64,000 bases of DNA from Balanoglossus misakiensis. Lineage: Eukaryota; Hemichordata. Under the pieces are notes generated by a model. It was not told where the DNA came from and ran no database searches. It was given only the letters and a program-made list of their open reading frames with translations. The stretch spans positions 11,160,001 through 11,224,000 of the forward strand of contig CM082578.2 in assembly GCA_040954595.2 (NCBI GenBank), written 5' to 3'. Each line of letters begins with the position of its first letter. The first letter of the stretch is position 1. This document shows positions 15,801 to 27,322 of this stretch, piece by piece. The position numbers and the translations under genes were made by a program.

Positions 15801-18641
15801 TTTTCGACTTTGCGAAATCTCAAAATTTCGTCGATTTTTGAAAAAAATCATGGGTTATAGCTCATGAAAATCACCAAAAAATGAAAATTTTTCGACTTTG
15901 AATATTTTCAAAAATTCTTTATTTTTGATAAAAATCATGGGTTATAGCTCATGAAAATCATCAAAAAATGACAATTTTTCGACTTTGAATATTTTCAAAA
16001 ATTCTTCATTTTTGATAAAAATCATGGGTTATAGCTCATGAAAATCATAAAAAAATGAAAATTTTTCGATTTTGAATATTTTCAAAAATTCTTCATTTTT
16101 GATAAAAATCATGGGTTATAGCTCATGAAAATCATAAAAAAATGAAAATATTTCGATTTTGAATATTTTCAAAAATTCTTCATTTTTGATAAAAATCATG
16201 GGTTATAGCTCATGAAAATCATCAAAAAATGACAATTTTTCGACTTTGCGAAATCTCAAAATTTCGTTGATTTTTGAAAAAAATCATGGGTTATAGCTCA
16301 TGAAAATCATCAAAAAATGACAATTTTTCGACTTTGCGAAACCACAAAATTTCGTCGATTTTTGAAAAAAATCATGGGTTATAGCTCATGAAAATCATAA
16401 AAAATGAAAATTTTTCGATTTTGAATATTTTCAAAAATTCTTCATTTTTGATAAAAATCATGGGTTATAGCTCATGAAAATCATCGAAAAATGAAAAATT
16501 TTCGATTTTGCGAAATCTCAAAATTTCGTCGATTTTTGAAAAAAAATCATGGGTTATAGCTCATGAAAATCATCAAAAAATGACAATTTTTCGACTTTGA
16601 ATATTTTCAAAAATTCTTCATTTTTGATAAAAATCATGGGTTATAGCTCATGAAAATCATCAAAAAATGACAATTTTTCGACTTTGCGAAATCTCAAAAT
16701 TTCGTCGATTTTTGAAAAAAATCATGGGTTATAGCTCATGAAAATCACCAAAAAATGAAAATTTTTCGACTTTGAATATTTTCAAAAATTCTTTATTTTT
16801 GATAAAAATCATGGGTTATAGCTCATGAAAATCATCAAAAAATGACAATTTTTCGACTTTGAATATTTTCAAAAATTCTTCATTTTTGATAAAAATCATG
16901 GGTTATAGCTCATGAAAATCATCAAAAAATGACAAATTTTCGATTTTGAATGTTTTCAAAAATTCTTCATTTTTGATAAAAATCATGGGTTATAGCTCAT
17001 GAAAATCATCAAAAAATGAAAATTTTTCGAATTTGAATATTTTCAAAAATTCTTCATTTTTGATAAAAATCATGGGTTATAGCTCATGAAAATCATAAAA
17101 AAATGAAAATTTTTCGATTTTGAATATTTTCAAAAATTCTTCATTTTTGATAAAAATCATGGGTTATAGCTCATGAAAATCATAAAAAAATGAAAATATT
17201 TCGATTTTGAATATTTTCAAAAATTCTTCATTTTTGATAAAAATCATGGGTTATAGCTCATGAAAATCATCAAAAAATGACAATTTTTCGACTTTGCGAA
17301 ATCTCAAAATTTCGTTGATTTTTGAAAAAAATCATGGGTTATAGCTCATGAAAATCATCAAAAAATGACAATTTTTCGACTTTGCGAAACCACAAAATTT
17401 CGTCGATTTTTGAAAAAAATCATGGGTTATAGCTCATGAAAATCATAAAAAATGAAAATTTTTCGATTTTGAATATTTTCAAAAATTCTTCATTTTTGAT
17501 AAAAATCATGGGTTATAGCTCATGAAAATCATCGAAAAATGAAAAATTTTCGATTTTGCGAAATCTCAAAATTTCGTCGATTTTTGAAAAAAAATCATGG
17601 GTTATAGCTCATGAAAATCATCAAAAAATGACAATTTTTCGACTTTGAATATTTTCAAAAATTCTTCATTTTTGATAAAAATCATGGGTTATAGCTCATG
17701 AAAATCATCAAAAAATGACAATTTTTCGACTTTGCGAAATCTCAAAATTTCGTCGATTTTTGAAAAAAATCATGGGTTATAGCTCATGAAAATCACCAAA
17801 AAATGAAAATTTTTCGACTTTGAATATTTTCAAAAATTCTTTATTTTTGATAAAAATCATGGGTTATAGCTCATGAAAATCATCAAAAAATGACAATTTT
17901 TCGACTTTGAATATTTTCAAAAATTCTTCATTTTTGATAAAAATCATGGGTTATAGCTCATGAAAATCATCAAAAAATGACAAATTTTCGATTTTGAATG
18001 TTTTCAAAAATTCTTCATTTTTGATAAAAATCATGGGTTATAGCTCATGAAAATCATCAAAAAATGAAAATTTTTCGATTTTGAATATTTTCAAAAATTC
18101 TTCATTTTTGATAAAAATCATGGGTTATAGCTCATGAAAATCATCAAAAAATGACAATTTTTCGACTTTGCGAAATCTCAAAATTTCGTCGATTTTTGAA
18201 AAAAATCATGGGTTATAGCTCGTGAAAATCATAAAAAAATGAAAAATTTTCGATTTTGAAAATTTTCAAAAATTATTCATTTTTGATAAAAATCATGGGT
18301 TATAGCTCATGAAAATCCTCAAAAAATGACAATTTTTCGACTTTGCGAAATCTCAAAATTTCGTCGATTTTTGAAAAAATCATGGGTTATAGCTCATGAA
18401 AATCATCAAAAAATGACAATTTTTCGACTTTGCGTAATTTGGTAATTTTGTCATTTTGAGACGTTTTTCATGGGTTAGAACTCTTGAAAATTGCCAAAAA
18501 ATGACAAATTTCCGACTTTGCGAAATGTGGTGATTTTGTCATTTAGAGACATTTATATGGGTTATAGCTCATGAAAATTGTCAAAAATGAGAATTTCCGA
18601 CTTTGCGAACTTTGGTGATTTTGTCATTTTGAGACGTTAAT
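3838..18641. repeat. 14.8-kb satellite array of 87/88-bp monomers with higher-order structure
   Basis: Head-to-tail monomers share the core ATGGGTTATAGCTCATGAAA, followed by ATCATCAAAAAATGAC and an A/T-rich half. Core-to-core spacing measured at 4491, 4579, 4666, 4753, 4841, 4928 and 5015 is 87 or 88 bases, implying about 170 copies. Two monomer classes alternate. One reads TTTGAATATTTTCAAAAATT after the TCGA/TCGATT segment; the other reads TTTGCGAAATCTCAAAATTT and then TCGTCGATTTTTGAAA. Private variants recur at fixed offsets (about 1818, 2184, 1670, 1048 and 874 bases), showing higher-order units made by block duplication. Monomers within about 200 bases of each edge are diverged. There is no open frame of note. 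Function is unknown; candidates are heterochromatin or a plain selfish tandem expansion. The monomer also matches the core of a foldback transposon at 61361-61967. Confidence 0.97.
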
Positions 18642-19549
18642 GATGAATATTATGGCGCCATCAGCGACGTACGTCATGGCCCTCCCCCGCCCTTCGCTTC
18701 CTGTTGAAATCACTATATAGGAGCTCAGACACGTGGATGCATTGCGTGGGAGGCGGGACCAGATTAAATATCAAGTCGGGACAAATTTAATTTTTTTAAG
18801 TGGCGTTCATAATGTGGTATTGCTATAGCTAAAGTTTAGGGGACACGGTTTGCAAATTTAGCAATCAATTTACATGTTTAGTTTTGGTACAGACTTTGGA
18901 TTTGTGGCAACTTTCGACACTGTTGAACATTTTAGCAATATAGAAAACGGATCAAACTTCCAGAATTTTTGATACTTTTGAATTTCCTGAGCGTCAGTAG
19001 GAAGCAAAGAGGAAGGTCTAAGTTGCCAAGGCCAATTACGGAAACGAGTTCGTTTGCCAAAATTGTGACTACTTTTCATATTTTCATATGTCAGTACATG
19101 TATCTATAAATGGTTGCAAACCTGACGCTTTTTGAGTTTTAATGGGACAATCGAGTTTGCTATAAATTAACGGGTCGACCTTTGACTTTACCCGTTTCAA
19201 TTATCTCAACATCAAGGCAGTGTTGGGGTAATAAAATGATACACACACAAGTATTTCAGTTTAATCTTGTCCATTGAAAATTTTAATCTCAAACAAGAAG
19301 ATACATGTCTACAGTGTTATCTGTAGACTTACAATATGAAAAAGGAAAGAAAATCAATGAGTTGTAATTTACAAAATCATGCCAAAATTTCCAACCATAG
19401 CACTGCATCAGCTTGGTTAACATCAATGGAAATACTATTGTCATTAGATGTTAGGTGGTCACTGCAGACTGCCAGTAACAGTTACAGCTGCATCGCGGTA
19501 AATGGACACTTCGTCCTAACCTTGGTTGCCGGATACCCCATCTGGTATT
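18642..19549. other. Non-coding stretch right of the satellite
   Basis: This is a transition from satellite into unique-looking sequence. It includes a GC-richer patch near 18650-18760 and A/T-rich DNA after it. A 69-residue open frame on the minus strand (18870-19079) has no recognisable features. I see no gene. Confidence 0.55.
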
Positions 19550-20540
19550 TGAATCTGCAAAACAAGAAATGTAAAAATGACTGTCTTTAATATTCATGAA
19601 CATGAAACAAAGCCACTGTACAGCCAATTGTTGTTCATTCGCAGAAGGTATTCATGCAAATCTGTATGGCTGCCTGGAATTTCACTCTATTTGGCAACTT
19701 GATTCAACTCTACTGCAACAACGATAGAGATCTGCCCATATAAGCTTATACTAGTAATTGCACTTAGTTGAACCGACAACTCCTGGACATCGTGAACAAA
19801 TACACCCCACCCCTACCCATGTATTGTCTAAGTCATTGCTTCAATTTTCTTTCCCACAATTCTTACCTTCCCACAACCATACGGTAATCTCTGGACATCA
19901 ATCACGCAGGCTGGCAATCATCTTGGCATCATCTATGGAATCTCTGGAATAAATGAAAAGTATGTAAAAGATGGCTGACATGTTTGTGCCATAACAAAAT
20001 GGCCACACCTTGCATCTAGCAGTTAGGTCGATTTAAAAAACATCCACATATTTTACCGGTTCCATATTGTTACATGCAGGTTTGTGAAAAATCGGTTCGC
20101 TCGATTTGGAAACGGCATCAGTCTGAATCGAAAAAAAATTCAAAATGGCATCCATGCATGAAAAGAGGTGCTTTGATGTCTATATCGCTTGTCAAACCTG
20201 AAACCTCTGGTCTTCGTTCAGCCATTGAAGATACTGCCCTTACCGCATCGGCCAGCTGTACTGCTGTATGGCGAAAAAAACTAGTAGCTTAGGCCCCAGC
20301 TTTGTTGATGAATACTATTATGAGTTGATCTCGTCTCTGGATCTGCAAAACAAGGAAATGAAGTGAATGTATGTAATAATCATGATCGTTCAGTCATGGA
20401 ACATACCCTGCCCTTACCTCAACCCAGCTATACCGCTGCATGGCGAAAAAAATTCTGGTCTCCGCATCTGCAAAACAAGCAAATGAAAGTGAATATTCAT
20501 GAACACGAAAGAAACATCTACCGCGATCACTGTACCACAA
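19550..20540. repeat. Diverged repeated modules left of the 126-bp array
   Basis: Related modules recur imperfectly. TCTGCAAAACAAG-type starts followed by a TTCATGAACA-like segment occur near 19555, 20343 and 20467. A GTCTTCGTTCAGCCAT-like segment with downstream ATGGCGAAAAAAA occurs near 20210 and 20385. An ACATCCACATAT-like block with TCGGTTCGCT occurs near 20038-20135. All have relatives at 21540-22090 on the other side of the tandem array. Divergence is high, so this looks like an old, broken tandem or mobile repeat rather than a gene. Confidence 0.6.
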
Positions 20541-21470
20541 TTGAAAAATGACGAAAGATTACAAATCTGACAAAACCTATATTAACTACTACGCAAGCTC
20601 GAAGATGATCGGTACGGAAATAAACCACTCAGTTTATCAGTACAACGTGTATGTTTTTATTTTTTATTGAAAAATGACGTAAGATGACAAATCTGACAAA
20701 ACCTATATTAACTACTACGCAAGCTCGAAGATGATCGGTACGGAAATAAACCACTCAGTTTATCAGTACAACGTGTATGTTTTTATTTTTTATTGAAAAA
20801 TGACGTAAGATGACAAATCTGACAAAAACTATGTTAACTACTACGCACGCTCGAAGATGATCGGTACGGAAATAAACCACTCAGTTTATCAGTACAACGT
20901 GTATGTTTTTATGTTTTATTGAAAAATGACGTAAGATGACAAATCTGACAAAACCTGTATTAACTACTACGCACGCTCGAAGATGATCGGTACGGAAATA
21001 AACCACTCAGTTTATCAGTACAACGTGTATGTTTTTATTTTTTATTGAAAAATGACGTAAGATGACAAATCTGACAAAACCTATATTAACTACTACGCAA
21101 GCTCGAAGATGATCGGTACGGAAATAAACCACTCAGTTTATCAGTACAACGTGTATGTTTTTATTTTTTATTGAAAAATGACGAAAGATCACAAATCTGA
21201 CAAAACCTATGTTAACTACTACGCACGCTCGAAGATGATCGGTACGGAAATAAACCACTCAGTTTATCTGTACAACGTGCATTTTTTAAATATATTTTTT
21301 ATTGAAAAATGACGAAAGATCACAAATCTGACAAAACCTATATTAACTACTACGCACGCTCGAAGATGATCGGTACGGAAATAAACCACTCAGTTTATCA
21401 GTACAACGTGCATTTTTTTATTGAAAAATGACGAAAGATGACAAATCTGAAAAAACGCGTATTAATTATA
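20541..21470. repeat. 126-bp tandem repeat, about 7.4 copies
   Basis: Units begin TTGAAAAATGACG at 20541, 20667, 20793, 20919, 21045, 21171, 21302 and 21421. The spacings are 126 (five times), 131 and 119, and the last unit is truncated. Each unit contains AACTACTACGCAAGCTCGAA (or GCACGC), GATGATCGGTACGGAAATAA and CACTCAGTTTATCAGTACAA. Copies are nearly identical, so the array is much younger than its flanking modules. No open frame runs through it. Confidence 0.96.
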
Positions 21471-22090
21471 TTAAACCAACGGTCTAAGGGATGGGACCCA
21501 CCCGCACCGGGGATTTTATTTATGTCTATATCACTCACTTGTTCTGGAACCTCAGATAATCCGCTGGTCTTCATTCAGCCATGGAACATACAAACGCTCA
21601 CCTCATTGTAGTCTAGATGCATGGCCCAAATATACCGTACAACTTACCGTGACACACACGTGCGCACACACACAACAACGAGCACCTTTCGAAGCATTCA
21701 AAGCCGATGAACTTGTTGGTGCCGTAACAAAAATGACCCATGCACCGAGCATGTAGTCATGTTGGTTTTAAAACTGTAATGACATCCACATATGGCATCC
21801 GTATTGTTGCATTCTTCAGATTTGTGCAAAATTGGTTCGCTGAACTGGCTACCGGCACCAGTCAGAATCGTTGAAAGTTCTTAAAAATTGCCCAAAAACT
21901 TGGCTAATACCGCTTACTCTGACATCATGCTTGTAACATCATAGCATCCACGTTGAACGTACACCATCAGTTCACCGGGGCCTCCGATCTGCAAAATGAG
22001 AAAAAAAATGAATGCCTTTCCATGTACACAAAACCAAATATCAACCGTGATTACCGTACGCTAAACTGTTGTTCATTCGCATATTGTACA
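21471..22090. repeat. Diverged repeated modules right of the 126-bp array
   Basis: The segment near 21783-21880 (ACATCCACATAT, then TTGGTTCGCTGAACTGG and CACCAGTCAGAATCG) is a diverged copy of 20038-20135. The segment near 22048-22079 (AAACTGTTGTTCATTCGCA) resembles 19619-19642. The block near 21550-21650 resembles 20200-20290. Together they suggest an ancestral repeat period of about 1.75 kb, interrupted by the 126-bp array. Confidence 0.55.
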
Positions 22091-25000
22091 CGACGACAAT
22101 ATGTGTTGTAGGGCTTCGTTGTCAGACAAGTAGTCTAAAACGCCCGCATGGCACTATGAACATTTACATATTTTCAAGTTTAGGCCTACAGCCAAGCGGA
22201 ACATTGTAAAATCCGACAAAAATATTTTTGGCAAAGACTGCACGGACACACAAAAATAACTGTTTCTAATGAAGCATTTCAAAACCTACTCAGTACTTTT
22301 GCCATTGTCTGGTAGTATAATACAAAATTTGCATTCATTTACACCCGAAAACACGCTGACCGCACGTGTACCCGCTGTAGCTGTCAATTCATCGAACCCG
22401 CCACCAATTCATCGTAGCCCCCTTCCCCTTTCCCGAAAAACTACCTTGTTTTTTATGGGGAAAAATGCCGCCCACCAGTAGAGCTGAAACACCGACTTGT
22501 CTTCTTTTGATAGACCGTATATCATATTAGTAACGCGAAAGGGTGCGGGAATTTGTGAATTAAAAAGCAGGGCAGCGCTGACTCGAACTGTCCGACTGTG
22601 ACGCATCCAATTTTTCAATTCTGTTGTGCAAACGTCTGGCTTTTAGTTTGTCCGTAACTCGCTACAGAATAACCCATGCTTCTGTTCAAAAATTGAGTAA
22701 ATGTGTCTACTTCTGTTACTTTACTTACCGCTGTCGTCATGAAAACTATCCAGCGGAGAAACTCTGTTTTGGGGGGCAGAGTTCCCCGCATCTTCTCGTG
22801 GTCCGTGCAGCACCGTGGCCGTCTGACTCTCTAATGAAAATGCACGGAAGGCTAGACGGAAATTTCCAAGTGGAGTTGGTCCAGGTGGGTCCAACCAATC
22901 AGCAGCGAAAACTTTGCTCTGACGCGTCTCAAGTCACGTCACGTGACCCGCATCAAAAGTGCTAACACAGTTACGTAACTGTTGAAATTTCGGATTCTTT
23001 TGTCGTAGTTTGCCAGACATTTTGAACATCACACGATTCCACATTCGAAAGAATTTACCATGCGCTTTGAAATGTTGGAGTAGGGGATAATCATCGTCAC
23101 CTAATTATCTATTCACAAGCCTTATAAGTGACCTTTATGCAATGTTAACCTGCTGAAGCATATTTGAATCATATCACACACCGCAATTATTAAAAAAAGT
23201 CGCTACAAATTGCTGATATGCACTTGTAAGTGTGTTGTTATTCGACGTACGGAATGTACATGTAGTGTGAATTAAATCTTTAAAATTGAAACACTAAAAT
23301 TAATCACCCGTGTTGTGTGTGAGTCGACGTGAAGATGACTCTTATACAGCCTGCAAAATGAACCATTTGGGATATCTAATCCGTTCAGCGGGGGATAAAA
23401 GCGGAAAGGCTGCCAGGGCTAAAAAGTGTAAGGGAACTGAACAGGTCGCGATGCACACGTCTCGAACTATTCTTTGAGAACGGCTTTATACTCGGGGCGA
23501 CCACCACAAAACCAACATCTCGCGGCACCAAAATTGGTCTACTAGCAGACCTCCGCATTTGATGCGGAGAAACAGCAGTGTTTTCCTTAAAATCGATTCA
23601 AATTGCAGAGAGTAATTGCCCAGTTACATCTGAAGGCGGGTTGGTATTGTAACAGTACCCTCGTCGCCCCTCTGCATAATAATGACTTGTATAACAGTCA
23701 CAGCACGGAAATTTTTACTCCTTGGCTAGTCTTCTTTGAGATCGAGTTCTCCTGCTTCCTAATTATCGTCTTCGCCTAAAAGACTCCTTTTTTCAAGATG
23801 CACTCTTTTACCTTGGGGATTTTTTCATTCGATTATACATTGACTGTAGTCATACTGTGTGCGAGTGTGTGTTATCTACCGCATAAACGTCTGCAATGAC
23901 GTCACATGCAGTAACTACACATTGTTAGGTGAATGGGTGTTGACAAACCGCGACTCTGCTTCTGCTCATATTTAGAATAGGTTGACCCTGACCAGTATTA
24001 CCATTTTTTTAAAGTTAGCTCGTTGATAAGATTTACTACATTTTGTTGTTTGTCTTTCTTGCGGATTCTGGCTGGTACTCAAACAAGGAAATGCTGCAAC
24101 GTTAATATAAAAAAGAAGAACATTCTTTAATCATGGTTAGCATGTGTGTCTCCGACACAAGGAGAAAAGATTGACACATTACCCATCGTCGCAGAAAATA
24201 GGGGTCGACACAACGTTTTAGTAGAGTCAACTAAGAGAGCCAGGCAAATCGACATCAGAAGAGAGCTGAGAATCTAGCAGCGCCCATGACAAGGCTTTTA
24301 AAATCGAAAGTGCACAAAACCTGCGCGAAGAAGAAGACAAGTATATTAGATTGGTGCCTTCCTCTGCTCGGGCCGTTAAAAGTCAATTAACTTGAGTCAC
24401 TCGGGAAAACCACCTTCGGCGTATAATTTCCCCTGAAAAGGGAAACAGAGGTAAAACGCGTTCTATTTTTAGGAACAAGTTTGTGTTTCCCCAGTTGTTG
24501 GCAGGAGCACTTTCGCGAGTTTATTTCTTCGATGGGGGAGGCAAAAAAACGTAATTGTATAGGGGAAACATATCGGGTGACGTTTGTGTAGAATGGCGCG
24601 GTAAGTTCCCCGGCAGAAACCTTTAAACGTGCATTAAGCGTGAGTAGCGTCGCCGTTCCTTGAAACCGCCCTGGTTTTTCGACTGTAAATGTGGTGTTTT
24701 AATGCGCGCATCGAATTGCGCTTTCATGCACAGGCTGATTCTCCAGAGCTTTAATAGCCGAACATTGATGTGAGTCCAACTGTAATACCTTCCTCCGTGA
24801 AAAAAGTGCAAAAGTGATGTGAACAGATAAAAACGTCGATTACGTGACAAAAATGGGAATTTGGATACAGCTGGTATCAGCTGGGATGATGGTAGAAAAC
24901 ATTGGCATGAAATTTCCTCAATTGACGTTTCGTAATATCAGAATAACAACCAACAAGAAACTATGCTTGATACACAGAATAAAAAATACTGAAAAGTTGC

Positions 25001-26510
25001 CATTACTATAAACAAATACTTGTAAATTCTGCACCATGATCATTGTTACATACTTCCGCACAACGCATCGTCTGTGTTGTTGCAAATGTGGATTCCTGAG
25101 TTCAAGACAAGGGATGAGGAAATCCCGGATGTTTTCAATAAATGCAACCGTGGGGAACTGACATGGACGGTGGTCATCGGCTTTTCAACCCCGATGATAA
25201 AATAAAATTGAACCCCGATGATTTGAAAAAGTCATTATTCGCTAATTCCTGTCTACCCGCATTTGTTGAAAAAAATAGCAATCGTCGTCACGTTTCCTTG
25301 AATGTCTAGTTATGTATACTCCCACATACCGGCACATATGCTTTTATGATGTTGTGATGTATGATGCGTGTACAAATTTTGAACATATACACGTTCTACG
25401 TGGGAAATGTATTTCCGTTACAGGAGGAAAGTCGTTGGAATAGATTGACGTCAATTTAATGTGGTATATAATTGTGGTGTTTCACCACCGTGTGTAAGCC
25501 CCCGGATGTTCACAACCTGGTTCAAGTTTTCCGATTGACATAGCGAAGCGAGAAAGATTCAAGTCTCCATGCGTTGTGGTGGAGAGGTTCTTTTTACATC
25601 TCGCGTCTCTTGGTGTCTTGCGAACTCTTGATTCCCTTCACCATACGAAAAAAAATTCATCTGAAATCCAGGCAAAGTCCAAAGCAAGGGATTGCTCGTG
25701 ACATACACCGCATAGGTGAATAACCGACTGATTGGAATCAAGGTCATCGTGGCTTTCTCGGCAAGCTGCGTTGGATGAATGGATGACGTATATTAATTCC
25801 GCCCCAGTCACGGCGCCTTTTTTTCACACGTCACAACCGTGCTGTGTGTTTCTTCTCTCTATCTCCTTCGCGAATCAAAATGCCGAAGGATGAGATTTTT
25901 AATACGAGTGTTCACATCTTGAGTATTGATTAGTGTGCGTGCAAGAACGGCTTAAAATACAGACAATCAAAATGAAAACCTTTGAAATTGAGCCATTGGC
26001 ATATAAAAATAGTCTTTTAAAAAACCGCGCCTGTCCATTGCTTGGCATCTCTCCACTGATGAATTCGTCCGAGAACAGTATAATGTACACAGCTATAGCG
26101 CGACCATAGAAGTGTGGGTCAGATCCAGAATCTCGCGAGATAAAACGGCGCGCAGAAATCACGTGTCTGAATCCGAACCATTTCATTTTACCCTGGGACT
26201 AGTAAAGTATATTTTAATACCTTAGGTTTTACTTAAAAAACAAAAATGATATTGTCAGTTAATTTTGCTGCGAAGAACATCGTCCAAGGAAGAACATAAT
26301 TGTTAAACTACATGTGCAAGTGGCATCCCGCTAAGGTTCCCTCTTCAGGCGACACGCCCTTTCAACTTTCAAGGATTCAATGTGAATGCCATGCCTATTA
26401 AAGTGTACCACCTTGATGTATTTAAAAGGGACAAGTGTTCATAATCTTTTGCCGATATTAAGAGAACTGGTTTGTTTAGTTTACTTTGAATTGTCGGCTA
26501 CGGGGGGCAC
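22091..26510. other. Non-coding stretch, no supported gene
   Basis: Scattered short open frames, the largest 113 residues at 22624-22965, have no family resemblance or convincing splice sites. A short perfect hairpin (CTCCGCAT, three-base loop, ATGCGGAG) lies near 23552-23571. I could not recognise any coding exon, tRNA or conserved RNA. It may contain distal regulatory DNA for the downstream gene. Confidence 0.5.
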
Positions 26511-27322
26511 TTAGGCTGCATTCACAAACACCTCTGGAGGGGGGGGCGGGAGAATTCAAATTTTTTTACCGCTAATTTTCACATGCCCCCCTTCCGAACT
26601 GCCAATATTTTCAAATCCCCCCCTTCCGAACTGCCAAAATTTTGAAATCCCCCCCCCCCCCCATTTTCTTTCACTGAGCAAAACACATCACCTATCTATC
26701 TTGTAAAAAGAAAAACAGCGCTCCCATGAAAAGAATTTGAAACTGATGTTTTCCCTCATCAGTGGGTATTAAAACTGAACATTGTTTTTATTTTTTAAGT
26801 ACATATATTTGTATTCTGTGTTGGGAGACATTGTAAACCGAGAATTGAAGGGGGTGGGTTTGGGAGGGGGTGTCCCCCTCCCACGTAAGAAAATTTTCTA
26901 AAATACAGAGCTCAAAGCTGCATTTTAATGAACCCGGCAAAAGCAAATTAACTCAACTACCGGTATGTTGGGGAGGACAAATTTAACCGTCGCTGCTCAA
27001 AGTTATCATGGGGTGGGGGCAAGTCCCCTGACCTGGGATACTAGATAAACCAGCCAATGATTGAAAGGTGTTGATGAATGGAGGGGGTGGGTGTGGGAGG
27101 GGGTGTCCCCCTCCCACATTAGAAAATTTTGTAAAATAAAGGGCGCGAAACTGCATTTTTGTGGACTCAAAATAAATATTTAGTCGTTAAAGTTTTCAAG
27201 TCCCCCCCTTTCAGTCCCTAAATTATTTCAAATCCCCCCCCTTACATACCCTCAATTTTTTCAAATCCCCCCCCTCAATTCTCCCGCCCCCCCCTCCAGA
27301 GGTGTTTGTGAATGCAGCCTTA
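26511..27322. mobile_element. 812-bp foldback MITE, PIF/Harbinger-like by target site
   Basis: The ends form a perfect inverted repeat of about 45 bases, starting GGCTGCATTCACAAACACCT at 26514 and reading the same on the complementary strand from 27319 inward. Both ends are flanked by TTA, a 3-bp target duplication typical of PIF/Harbinger elements. The interior has poly-C/poly-G tracts and an internal direct duplication: 26848-26940 resembles 27080-27175, each with GGGAGGGGGTGTCCCCCTCC. No transposase frame exists, so it is non-autonomous. Confidence 0.85.

Noticed and set aside
3838-18641. CRISPR-like array of regular repeats
   Set aside because: The repeats are contiguous with no unique spacers, the context is animal nuclear DNA, and the whole 87/88-bp unit is repeated. 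It is satellite DNA.
19336-20551. Series of 60-84 residue open frames
   Set aside because: They fall in diverged repeat modules and share the repeat pattern rather than protein-like conservation.
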